From: Campylobacterales bacterium
GTDB taxonomy: Bacteria > Campylobacterota > Campylobacteria > Campylobacterales > Sulfurovaceae
Assembly: GCA_016937075.1 (NCBI GenBank)
Contig: JAFGWQ010000178.1
Coordinates: 1 to 28,149 of the forward strand
Length of the DNA stretch: 28,149 bases
Direction: 5' to 3'
The stretch's first letter is position 1; every line of letters begins with the position of its first letter. A program made the position numbers and the translations under genes. Below are positions 16,929-24,595 of the stretch, piece after piece. The notes under the pieces are model-generated. The model was not told the origin of the DNA. It did no database searches and worked only from the letters and a program-made list of their open reading frames with translations.

Positions 16929-17944
16929 CTATCCTCATTGTAAAAAAAACTACTCAACCCATTATCAAAAAGGTACAAAACCGAATCATCGTAGCCTTGC
17001 GCAGTATAATCTATATCGAGCGTAGCGACACTCGTATCTCTCCTTCTATCAGGCCCGAACGATACTATGCGCGCGTATTTGGCCCTGAGAGTTCCTGCGC
17101 CGGATACTCCTGCGAGTGCGTCCGATGTAGGTATCTGTATCTCATACGGGGTACCATACGGGTCGAGTACCGTCGGGGCATTGAGCATGGTTGAGCTTTT
17201 TACGCCGTAGATTTCTTTGCGGTTTCTTGCATTTTCGTACAAACTGTTCATAGTGCCGTCGAATACGGGGGTATATACCGGGTAAAGTTCGGCATTTGCT
17301 TTGGCTGCGTCCCATGCGGTATCGATATCCCAAAGCGTAGATGCACCGTCAAACTTATACAGCTCGATATCCTGCTGCGCTACAAAATAGAGATTGCCCG
17401 TTTCGGCTTCGCCGCCACCCAAAGCTTTGAGGCTTGAAGGCTTGAGATAGCCGTTGCCTGCTATATATCCACCCTTCCATCCGCCCTTATCGGGATTAAG
17501 CTTTTCTTTGATGATGTCTATGAGCACCTGCTTGCGCTGCGTTCCTGTGCCGTTATCCCCCTCGCTTGTGGCATCCACTCTCAAATCTGCGGCATTGGTA
17601 TAATGGCGGTCTATGAATGAGATCATATTTCTGCATACATCGCTTGTGGCTGCATTGTTATAATTCACCGCGCCGATACCGCCTGTAACGTCAAAGCATT
17701 TCTCGAAACCGTATGTCAGCAATGACACATTATCAGGCGCAAATCCCACATCCCCGTAAAACTCCAAAGCGCCTTTTTTGATCATCTTCATTTGAGATTC
17801 ATTGAACTGTTCTTGTGCTGCCTCTTTGGTGTTGCTCAATCTCGGGGCAACTATAGCAACCAAAAAACCCATGATAACTATGACGATCAACACCTCGATT
17901 AGCGTAAACGCGCTGCGGTTTTTTGTCACTCTGCAAGTTTTCAT
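16925..17944 (-). CDS. Large GspG-like pseudopilin (339 aa)
   Basis: The prepilin leader MKTCRVTKNRSA is followed by FTLIEVLIVIVIMGFLVA, with Ala at -1 and Glu at +5 of the mature protein. The C-terminal third contains LDPYGTPYEIQ (260-270) and RIVSFGPDRRRDT (292-304), a good match to the GspG pattern DPWGxPYxY...SxGxD that binds calcium in T2SS major pseudopilins. Between helix and module lie about 200 residues not found in GspG. The mature chain has exactly two cysteines, 83 and 104. Overlaps both neighbours by four bases, so translation is coupled. Possibly the tip or major subunit of a pseudopilus. Confidence 0.9.
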   Translation of the reverse strand: MKTCRVTKNRSAFTLIEVLIVIVIMGFLVAIVAPRLSNTKEAAQEQFNESQMKMIKKGALEFYGDVGFAPDNVSLLTYGFEKCFDVTGGIGAVNYNNAATSDVCRNMISFIDRHYTNAADLRVDATSEGDNGTGTQRKQVLIDIIKEKLNPDKGGWKGGYIAGNGYLKPSSLKALGGGEAETGNLYFVAQQDIELYKFDGASTLWDIDTAWDAAKANAELYPVYTPVFDGTMNSLYENARNRKEIYGVKSSTMLNAPTVLDPYGTPYEIQIPTSDALAGVSGAGTLRAKYARIVSFGPDRRRDTSVATLDIDYTAQGYDDSVLYLFDNGLSSFFYNEDR

Positions 17945-18285
17945 ATTAGTTTCTTGACAAGTTGAATATATTTTGGGTCTATTTTGATCTTGTTGCCGGC
18001 GCCAAAATCCATCTTGATATCTTTGAGATAACCTGTCTTTTTGATAGCATCAAACACTAAAAACGCTTGCGTAGCAGTATAGCTCAATCTATATCCGGCT
18101 ATTTTCACAGTCGCTTTCTCATCCCCTCTTGCCAATGACAGAAATATACTCTTCGCATCCCTGTCAAACTCCATATCCTCTATCTTGCCCATCTCGGCGG
18201 GGATCTGCATATTTACCAAAGGCAAAATGTATGTCTGGCTGCTAAACACCTTTTGTGTCAATTTTTTTAGTTTTGTGTATATCAT
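17941..18285 (-). CDS. Unknown 114-aa protein of the pilus operon
   Basis: I do not recognise this protein. It has no signal peptide or membrane helix, so it is probably cytoplasmic. The order looks like a short basic N-terminal helix, an edge of strands (TYILPLVNMQIP, GKIEDMEFDRDAKSIFLSL), a loop with ARGDEK, more strands (VKIAGYRLSY), and a C-terminal helical/strand part ending IDPKYIQLVKKLI. It is set between the PilT/U-like gene (nine-base gap) and a pseudopilin (ATGA overlap), which implies a dedicated role, for example as an ATPase adaptor. That role is a guess from position only. Confidence 0.75.
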   Translation of the reverse strand: MIYTKLKKLTQKVFSSQTYILPLVNMQIPAEMGKIEDMEFDRDAKSIFLSLARGDEKATVKIAGYRLSYTATQAFLVFDAIKKTGYLKDIKMDFGAGNKIKIDPKYIQLVKKLI

Positions 18286-18294
18286 CTGTATTCC

Positions 18295-19485
18295 TTATTT
18301 TCGTAATTTGAGTATCGGCATCGTTTCTATGCTTTTTGGGGCCGCTTCTTGCAGAGGCTCATCAAAAGTTTTTAGATTAACGACGCAACCCCCCTGTCCG
18401 GTATTGTCCAATTGATTTGAGATCATAAGCTTGAGGTCATCAGGCTTGGTAGATGCCGCCAACACCTCATCCATATCCGCCGCACCATCAAGGTAAAGCT
18501 TCATAAGCGCCTGGTCAAAACTCTGCATGCCGTATATGCTTCCTTGAGCGATGGCATCGGTGATCTCGCTATCCATATTGTCTTTTATGAGCTGTTTGAT
18601 ACGCTCGCTTGCTACCATGATCTCTATAGCAACACATCTGCCGCCTTTTTTGTTTTTGATGAGCCTTTGTGCCAATATCCCTTGCAAAACAGAAGCCAGC
18701 GTAAGGCGGATACGGTTTTGCTCGAACATCGGGAAGATCCCTATGATCCTGTCTATGGTCTCTTTGGCATCCAAGGTATGGAGCGTGGAAAGCACCAGAT
18801 GCCCTGAATTTGCGGCATGCAAAGCTATCTCGACTGTTTGTGCATCCCTCATCTCTCCGACCAGGATGATATCGGGGTCTTCCCTGAGGGCGGATTTGAG
18901 TGCGTTATGGAAACTATACGTATGCTCGCCGACATTTCGCTGCTCGATGATGGATACCTTGTCGTTATGCACGAACTCTATCGGGTCTTCTATAGTGATG
19001 ATATGCCTTTTTTTGGCAGAATTGATAGCATCGATGATGGCTGCCAATGTCGTAGATTTACCGCTTCCGGTAGTCCCCGTGACCAGCACCAAACCGCGCT
19101 CAAAATTTGCAAACTGTTCAACACTCTTTGGCAAACCAAGTTCCTGCAGCGTCGCGATTCGTGTCGGAATGATACGAAAAACCGCCCCGTATCCGCCCAA
19201 ATGCCAAAAAAAGTTAAAACGGAACCGTTTTTTGCTTTTGTTTGTATAGTATCCGTCAAGCTCTTTTTCATCATGCAGTTTTTTCTGTTGCTCGGGAGAT
19301 AATATCTCAAGCATAGTAGCTTTAAAAAATGCCTTATCCAACACCTCTTTGCCGATCACTTCTATATCGCCATTGATCCTGGCCCTGGCTGGGGTATCTG
19401 TTTTGATATGCAAGTCACTTCCGCCCTTTTCCACCATGATATCGAGCAGCTTGTCAAGTTTTGTTTTCATGTTGTCGTACTGCAT
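18295..19485 (-). CDS. PilT/PilU-type ATPase, second retraction motor
   Basis: A 396-aa ATPase of the PilT superfamily. Motifs: GGSDLHIKTDTPARARINGDI near the start, Walker A GTTGSGKST (137-145), TIEDPIEFVH, Walker B DIILVGE (205-211), His box STLHTLDAKETIDRI. The C-terminus (from about 317, SIYGMQSFDQALMKLY, then DEVLAASTKPDDLKL) resembles PilU more than PilT, and the AIRNLIRE motif is replaced by ERIKQLIKDN. A roughly 35-residue tail follows, as in PilU. It lacks the tetracysteine of assembly ATPases. The start has GAGG upstream and lies six bases after the secretin. It probably assists or modulates retraction with the other PilT. Confidence 0.88.
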   Translation of the reverse strand: MQYDNMKTKLDKLLDIMVEKGGSDLHIKTDTPARARINGDIEVIGKEVLDKAFFKATMLEILSPEQQKKLHDEKELDGYYTNKSKKRFRFNFFWHLGGYGAVFRIIPTRIATLQELGLPKSVEQFANFERGLVLVTGTTGSGKSTTLAAIIDAINSAKKRHIITIEDPIEFVHNDKVSIIEQRNVGEHTYSFHNALKSALREDPDIILVGEMRDAQTVEIALHAANSGHLVLSTLHTLDAKETIDRIIGIFPMFEQNRIRLTLASVLQGILAQRLIKNKKGGRCVAIEIMVASERIKQLIKDNMDSEITDAIAQGSIYGMQSFDQALMKLYLDGAADMDEVLAASTKPDDLKLMISNQLDNTGQGGCVVNLKTFDEPLQEAAPKSIETMPILKLRK

Positions 19486-19491
19486 CAGGCC

Positions 19492-21162
19492 TCACTTCCC
19501 GATATACGGCTTTTGGCCGTTATGCCTGGATGATTCCGCGCTCTCAGGGTCATAGCAAAAAGTATCCTTGTATGTGAGGTTATCTTGCAGTTCATTGCGG
19601 ATATCCTGGCGCACTTTATTTTCTTTTGGATTATTCGGATCTATGATAGTAGGCGTCAAGACCATGATTAGCTCCCTTCTTGATTTGTCATTTGCTGTTT
19701 TTTTGAATATCGTGCCAAACACAGGGATATCGCCCAAAACAGGCACCTTGCTCTCATTAATTGAATTTTGCTCCCTGATCATCCCGCCCAAGACTATGCC
19801 CTTTTTATCGGTAGTGCTCAAAAGCGATTTGATGGTATATTTGGATATGCCGTCTATTGTATAAGATTGCGTACCCCCCGTGGCGATCGGTATGACTATG
19901 GTTTGCGTTTTGCCGCTGAGAGATGATATCTCGGCATCTATCTTGAGCAGTATCTCGTTATTTTCATTAATAAACGGGGTTATGCCAAACTGTGTACCGA
20001 GTTGTTTCTTTTCATATATCGGCGTAGGCGGGATAACCACGCTTCCCCCCTCATTTGTCGTAACCGAACCTTTCTCTATGCCTGTGACCACATATCTCTC
20101 TTCTGTCAGGTCCAGCTTGGAAGATATCCTGTTTAATGTCAGCAATACAGGCGAAGATATGGAAGTCGCCTTGCCGTTGTGTTTGGCTATATCTATATTT
20201 GCCTGTATATTAGAACTGAGAAACATATAGCTTATATTGCCTATGCTTCCCGTACTGCTAAGCACCTTGCCCAAAGCAGACGATTTGGAATCTTTGATGA
20301 TAAAATCAAAGAACGAATGGTAATTATCCCCCAATGTCATCTCTATGATCTCCGCTTGGATCAATACTTGTTTCATAGGCCGGTCTATCTTCTTGAGCAG
20401 TTTTTTCGCCTCTGCTATCAGCTCAGGTTTGGACGAAGAGAGAAAAACCATATTTTCATTGAAATAAGGCACGATATAGAGTACATCACGCGGTATATTG
20501 CTGTTTTGCAGCGCCGTATCAGAGCTTGCAGCAGGTGTATTTGCGCTGCTTGTAGCTGCAGTGCTTGTGCTTGCCGTACTCGCAGAACTGCCGCTGTTGT
20601 TTGCACCCTCGATACCCGGAGCCACGCTCGCACCTTCAGTGGAGGTAGCAGCTTTCATTGGCTGTATGGAGAGATCTGGTGTCATATTCACCAGGTTGCT
20701 GTATGCGAGATTTTTGCTGCTCGAATTGATCACTGCGCGCCCGGGCATCATATCCACCAAAAAATTGATAGCATCACTCAAAGCCGTATATTTGACCGTC
20801 ACTTGCGCCGTATTGAGCGTACCGCCATAATAATTGCTTTCCAAAAACTCCTGCTTGGAAGTGAATGTGACAATGTTATTGTTTTGAACATATGTAAGGC
20901 CGGATTGTTCTGCGACCATATCGAGCAAACCCTTCATGTTTCCATTTTGCATATGCACAGATAACGGTATCTCTTGGTATTTTGGGTGCACATTAAAATT
21001 GAGCCTATACTCATTGCCGAGATAGCCGAGCAGGTTTTGGACGGATATCTTGTCGAAATTGACATACTCTATCTCTATTTTGCTCAGCTCTTTTGCATTG
21101 ATACTGCTTGTTGCCAGAGCTATTGCCAGCCATATCCCGATTGCGATCTTTTTAAATATCAT
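19492..21162 (-). CDS. pilQ: Secretin (PilQ/GspD/MshL-type outer-membrane channel)
   Basis: A 556-aa protein with a signal peptide (IAIGIWLAIALATSSINA). It has a short N-terminal STN/N0-like domain (about 28-105; VNFDKISVQNLLGYLG), one N1-type domain (about 117-260) interrupted by a Ser/Ala/Thr-rich linker (about 170-216), and the secretin barrel (about 265-510). The signature reads KGIVLGGMIREQNSINESK, then VPVLGDIPVFGTIFK, and RRELIMVLTPTII. It would form the gate for the pilus or secreted substrate. The start at 21162 follows the signal peptide logic and GGAGGAG, and overlaps the PilP-like gene by 11 bases. The tail contains a cysteine (FCYDP). Confidence 0.93.
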   Translation of the reverse strand: MIFKKIAIGIWLAIALATSSINAKELSKIEIEYVNFDKISVQNLLGYLGNEYRLNFNVHPKYQEIPLSVHMQNGNMKGLLDMVAEQSGLTYVQNNNIVTFTSKQEFLESNYYGGTLNTAQVTVKYTALSDAINFLVDMMPGRAVINSSSKNLAYSNLVNMTPDLSIQPMKAATSTEGASVAPGIEGANNSGSSASTASTSTAATSSANTPAASSDTALQNSNIPRDVLYIVPYFNENMVFLSSSKPELIAEAKKLLKKIDRPMKQVLIQAEIIEMTLGDNYHSFFDFIIKDSKSSALGKVLSSTGSIGNISYMFLSSNIQANIDIAKHNGKATSISSPVLLTLNRISSKLDLTEERYVVTGIEKGSVTTNEGGSVVIPPTPIYEKKQLGTQFGITPFINENNEILLKIDAEISSLSGKTQTIVIPIATGGTQSYTIDGISKYTIKSLLSTTDKKGIVLGGMIREQNSINESKVPVLGDIPVFGTIFKKTANDKSRRELIMVLTPTIIDPNNPKENKVRQDIRNELQDNLTYKDTFCYDPESAESSRHNGQKPYIGK

Positions 21163-21514
21163 AGCGAACAGCTCCTCCGTTGTTGATTGATAATAATACA
21201 TAGCCGTGTTCTATTTTGATGACCTTTATGGAGGTCTTGATATCCGATGTATCTACATACACACTCTCTCCTTCACAGACATACAAAAGCCCCTTTTCCT
21301 GAATATCGAGCAGCGCTTTGTGTATCCCGTCTTTATACATGATACCCTTGACCTTGATATCGGCCTGCCTGTTCGTGCTTGTCGGCGTCAAGTAATACTT
21401 GCCTGTTTTTTGGATATACCTGTCGCTTACCGCGAACGGGTCTCTTTGGACATTCCATTTCGCCGCTTCTATCAGCGTCGATAAAGCGGCCAATACTATC
21501 ATCGCTTTTTTCAT
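21152..21514 (-). CDS. PilP/GspC-like periplasmic protein
   Basis: A 120-aa exported protein: signal-like MKKAMIVLAALSTLIEA, then NVQRDPFAVS, the RDPF motif that marks PilP-type proteins, and a C-terminal small beta domain with KGIMY, GLLYVCEGESVYV and VIKIEHGYVLLS, close to the HR/PilP fold that docks on the secretin N0 domain. There is no lipobox cysteine at the signal cleavage site, unlike PilP lipoproteins, so MshK/GspC-like is also possible. It overlaps the PilO-like gene by four bases and the secretin by 11, and its position between them is the same as in pilMNOPQ operons. Sequence support alone is moderate. Confidence 0.72.
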   Translation of the reverse strand: MKKAMIVLAALSTLIEAAKWNVQRDPFAVSDRYIQKTGKYYLTPTSTNRQADIKVKGIMYKDGIHKALLDIQEKGLLYVCEGESVYVDTSDIKTSIKVIKIEHGYVLLSINNGGAVRYDI

Positions 21515-22053
21515 AGGGTCAGCACCCCTATTTGGATCTTTGTTTTGACCAGCATTTTGTTGTTTTCGATAAAGATCTTATACTCCACGATCTTGACATC
21601 CGCATACATAGAATACACATGGTCATAAAAATTCATCAAGCCCGCATAAGAACCGTTCACGGTCAATTCCATAATGTTTTGCTTTGTATCCATTTTGTAC
21701 TCATATATATCAAATTTGTACAAATTCAATTTCCCTATCACGGCTATGGCGATATCATCACTGTTTTTATAGATGACTTCGCCGAACTTATCGACTTTTT
21801 CTTTGAGTTTGCTCTCTTCATGAACCAGCGATATCTTTTCTTGTTTGAGCTTTCTGATATCCTTTGCCAATCTATCCTCTTTGAGCATGGTTATATTCTG
21901 TTCCACATCCGATATCTTTTTGATGGCCGGCGCCATGTTTTTGTTGTAGAGATAATAGATAAACACTGCACCGATTATTACCTGTACGCCTATAATGAGA
22001 TATTGATTTTGCAATAGTGCCAGCGCACGGCGTTTTAACTCATCACTGTTCAT
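21511..22053 (-). CDS. PilO/GspM-like inner-membrane alignment protein
   Basis: The 180-aa protein has a short cytoplasmic head, one membrane helix (about 18-38, YLIIGVQVIIGAVFIYYL), a charged coiled coil (about 45-90, with KEDRLAKDIRKLKQEKISLVHEE cut by few hydrophobics) and a C-terminal alpha/beta domain (LMNFYDHVYSMYADVKI). This is the PilO/MshJ/GspM layout, and position between PilM/N and PilP supports it. It should pair with the PilN-like half of the upstream protein in the inner-membrane alignment complex. It overlaps both neighbours by four bases. Confidence 0.75.
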   Translation of the reverse strand: MNSDELKRRALALLQNQYLIIGVQVIIGAVFIYYLYNKNMAPAIKKISDVEQNITMLKEDRLAKDIRKLKQEKISLVHEESKLKEKVDKFGEVIYKNSDDIAIAVIGKLNLYKFDIYEYKMDTKQNIMELTVNGSYAGLMNFYDHVYSMYADVKIVEYKIFIENNKMLVKTKIQIGVLTL

Positions 22054-24053
22054 AATATCTCCAAAACAAACTCATTATTAAAATTGCTCTCCAATAGTTT
22101 TTGCCGGTCATTTGTATCGGCCCTATTGGACTCTTCGAGCCTTGAGGGCTCATCCTTGGCAGAGTCTCTGTCATTCAAAGGAAGCGTGCGGGTTTTGTTT
22201 TGCGGGTACTCGAACAATTCCCTCATTGACCCTTGCGCATTAGGCGCGCCGTTTGATGCCGCGAGTTGATAGGTGGTCCTCTGGCTTTTATCCGCTGCTG
22301 GCATCTTGTTTTTCCCTTTGTTGTCCGTCAGGCTCTTTAAAAATACTTTTTTGCCCTGCAATGAAAGCGCACGTATATACTTTAGCAGCGAAGATTCGTA
22401 TATACATCGTCCAGATACGGTGATAACGGTATTTGTATCCGTATTTGCTACCGGCGCTTTTTTTTCTATATTGGTCAAAACCATATCGTCAGGCAACCCG
22501 TTGGCTATCATATGCAGTGACTTCGCCTCTTGGGATACCTTTTTTGCATCTATGAGGTTTTGCATATTTGCTACCTTACTATTAAGTGCCGCTATGTTTG
22601 ATTTGATCCTTTTATTGGCTGCTTCCAGTCTCTTTTTTTGCTCATTTTTCTCCGTCACGTGCTGATGCTCTTTGATGATGTTATCCAGCTTGTATTCCAG
22701 ATACCACTGCCCCGCATAAGTCAGCCCGGCTATCGCTGCGATCACAAAAAACGGCAGTACAGAAGTGTTCTTGTGAAGCTGCTCATATGAACTCAGATGT
22801 TTGCTGACTCCCAAGCGAATCGCTTTGAAGTTGATCTTGAACAGCTCGTGGTACGCTATGCTTACGACCGTTACGTAGCTATTATCCAGGCTGATATCCC
22901 TCTCTAAACGGCTGATACAGTTAGGCAGGTCTTTGTTGTAGTTGTATGTCCTTATATGCACCCCGCCTGCCAAAAACTCTATTTTCATCTTTTTATAAAA
23001 ATCACCGCCGCCGCTCAGGACTGTTTCGGGCGCATTTGCAGCCAGTGCCATGAGCGCTTCATAGTCATAATGCAGGTTAAACTGCTGATAATCAAAGCTT
23101 CCATCTTCGTTTTGATACATCGTATAAGCATTTGCCCCTATAACATGTATGCGAAAATGCGACGCGTTATCATCAGTGTACGACGACGAAAACAGTGATG
23201 ACTTCACAGAGTGGAACTTCTTGATGGAGATATCCGACGCATCCATATAACTCTCTATGCGGTCATACGCCTCTTTTTCGCAGATAGAGACAAGCTTATG
23301 CATCCTATCCTTCTCTCCTGTCCTAAACGGAGATATGGTCGCATACACATCGCTCATGCCGTATCCGGAGATAGCTTCTATCTCTTTGTTGATAGCGCTG
23401 TTTAACATGGTTTCATCTTTGAAACGGCTGCTTTGTATGCTCACTTTATAAAAATCACAGTAAGCATCTTGGATGATAACTATCTGGCTCGGAAGCGCAT
23501 ATATAGTCTCATATGATACTATGGTGATGACGTTTTCTGGCGATTCATACCACGTATGGTCCATTTCCGCCTCTACGCCGGTGATCCGTTTGTGTACTAT
23601 GTGCAGCTCATCATACGTGTAGCTTTTGAGATATTTGATATCCAAAAACACCCCCTGCTTGGAGACTATTGACACCGTGACCACGTCACTGAGCATTTCG
23701 ATCACGAAAATCGATCTGGGAAACAGCGATGTGATGACATTATCCACCGCTTCGAGGAAGCTTAGCCTCATCTTTTTGACCTGGCTTATGACGGTGGCGG
23801 ATTGCTCTACGAAAATATCGTTGACATCAAGGGTGTATTTCGCCGCAGCAGGCTCTTTGACGCTCAGAAGCTCTATGATCTTCTCTTTACGCTTATTGCT
23901 CCTGCTAAATAGGCTGCCGAAACTCCATTGCAGTTTATCGCCGACTGTATTTTTGCCGGGTTCTTTGGTATTGAAAAATTTGACCATGTTCACAGCATCT
24001 TTTTTATCTTTGCCAAAGAGCCGGACAAGCTTCTGTTTGATCCGTTTCATCAT
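22050..24053 (-). CDS. PilM-PilN-like fusion protein (GspL-like)
   Basis: A 667-aa protein. The cytoplasmic N-terminal 430 residues contain short strands and helices consistent with an actin-like PilM/GspL cytoplasmic domain (IFVIEMLSDVVTVSIVSKQG, EALMALAANAPETVLSGGG), after a basic leader of about 100 residues. A single membrane helix follows (about 432-451), then a coiled coil (about 455-505) and a ferredoxin-like periplasmic part with LPDDMVLTNIEK and VITVSGRCIYESSLLKYIRAL, as in PilN. The last 90 residues are polar and low in structure. One protein thus appears to do the job of PilM plus PilN, as GspL does. The call rests on architecture and on its place before PilO/PilP/secretin. Confidence 0.7.
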   Translation of the reverse strand: MMKRIKQKLVRLFGKDKKDAVNMVKFFNTKEPGKNTVGDKLQWSFGSLFSRSNKRKEKIIELLSVKEPAAAKYTLDVNDIFVEQSATVISQVKKMRLSFLEAVDNVITSLFPRSIFVIEMLSDVVTVSIVSKQGVFLDIKYLKSYTYDELHIVHKRITGVEAEMDHTWYESPENVITIVSYETIYALPSQIVIIQDAYCDFYKVSIQSSRFKDETMLNSAINKEIEAISGYGMSDVYATISPFRTGEKDRMHKLVSICEKEAYDRIESYMDASDISIKKFHSVKSSLFSSSYTDDNASHFRIHVIGANAYTMYQNEDGSFDYQQFNLHYDYEALMALAANAPETVLSGGGDFYKKMKIEFLAGGVHIRTYNYNKDLPNCISRLERDISLDNSYVTVVSIAYHELFKINFKAIRLGVSKHLSSYEQLHKNTSVLPFFVIAAIAGLTYAGQWYLEYKLDNIIKEHQHVTEKNEQKKRLEAANKRIKSNIAALNSKVANMQNLIDAKKVSQEAKSLHMIANGLPDDMVLTNIEKKAPVANTDTNTVITVSGRCIYESSLLKYIRALSLQGKKVFLKSLTDNKGKNKMPAADKSQRTTYQLAASNGAPNAQGSMRELFEYPQNKTRTLPLNDRDSAKDEPSRLEESNRADTNDRQKLLESNFNNEFVLEIL

Positions 24054-24595
24054 AAATGCGACAACACCTCATCTTCGCTGACTTCGCCTACGAACCTGGC
24101 TTTGATCTCCATTGTCTTGGTATCCACCAGATAGCTTACCGGAAATGCGGTCGGCTCAAAGATATCATAATACCCTTCAGGGATCCTCGATACGGCATAC
24201 TCTATGCCGTGAAGGCTCGCAAAATCCCTTACCTTCGACGGATCTGCGGCTATATACCCGATGACGCTCAGCTTGTCGTTTTTATCGAGTTTATTGAGAG
24301 TATCTATGCTCTTTATGCAATGGCTGCACCGCAAGGCAAAAAACTCGAACAATACATACGGCTTGGCATCAACCTGCTTTTTTATCTCTTTCGAATCGCC
24401 AATGTAAGCCGATATATCTATGGAATTCAATGCATTGCCGCTATTTTGCGATGCATTCTCATCATGCCCGCAATGCACGCAAGGCTGCTGTGCCGGGATC
24501 GCTGCCCATACGGCTATCACGACTCCGAGCATGCTGAGCAGCAGTACCATTCTTTTAGTTTTATCCTGCATTGCCTCTTTGATCTTTTGTACCAT
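24050..24595 (-). CDS. Membrane-anchored TlpA-like thioredoxin
   Basis: A 181-aa protein with a membrane anchor (about 14-34) and a periplasmic thioredoxin fold. VLFEFFALRCSHCIKSIDTL holds the active CSHC (Cys90-Cys93) after the central strand, and AFPVSYLVDTKTMEIKARFVG includes the expected cis-proline (152). The arrangement is TlpA/ResA-like. A second CxxC (Cys39-Cys42, CVHC) lies just after the anchor, which is unusual. The gene abuts the TPR gene upstream with no gap and overlaps the PilM/N gene, so it is part of the pilus operon. It may form, isomerise or reduce disulfides in the pilins; direction of electron flow cannot be told. Confidence 0.8.
   Translation of the reverse strand: MVQKIKEAMQDKTKRMVLLLSMLGVVIAVWAAIPAQQPCVHCGHDENASQNSGNALNSIDISAYIGDSKEIKKQVDAKPYVLFEFFALRCSHCIKSIDTLNKLDKNDKLSVIGYIAADPSKVRDFASLHGIEYAVSRIPEGYYDIFEPTAFPVSYLVDTKTMEIKARFVGEVSEDEVLSHL

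Noticed and set aside
18551..19249. Open plus-strand frame of 232 codons
   Set aside because: It is antisense to the PilT/U-like ATPase, has no family resemblance, and mirrors the codon pattern of the real gene.
20179..20964. Open plus-strand frame of 261 codons with many Cys, His and Arg
   Set aside because: It lies antisense to the secretin gene; the odd composition is that of a reverse-frame shadow.
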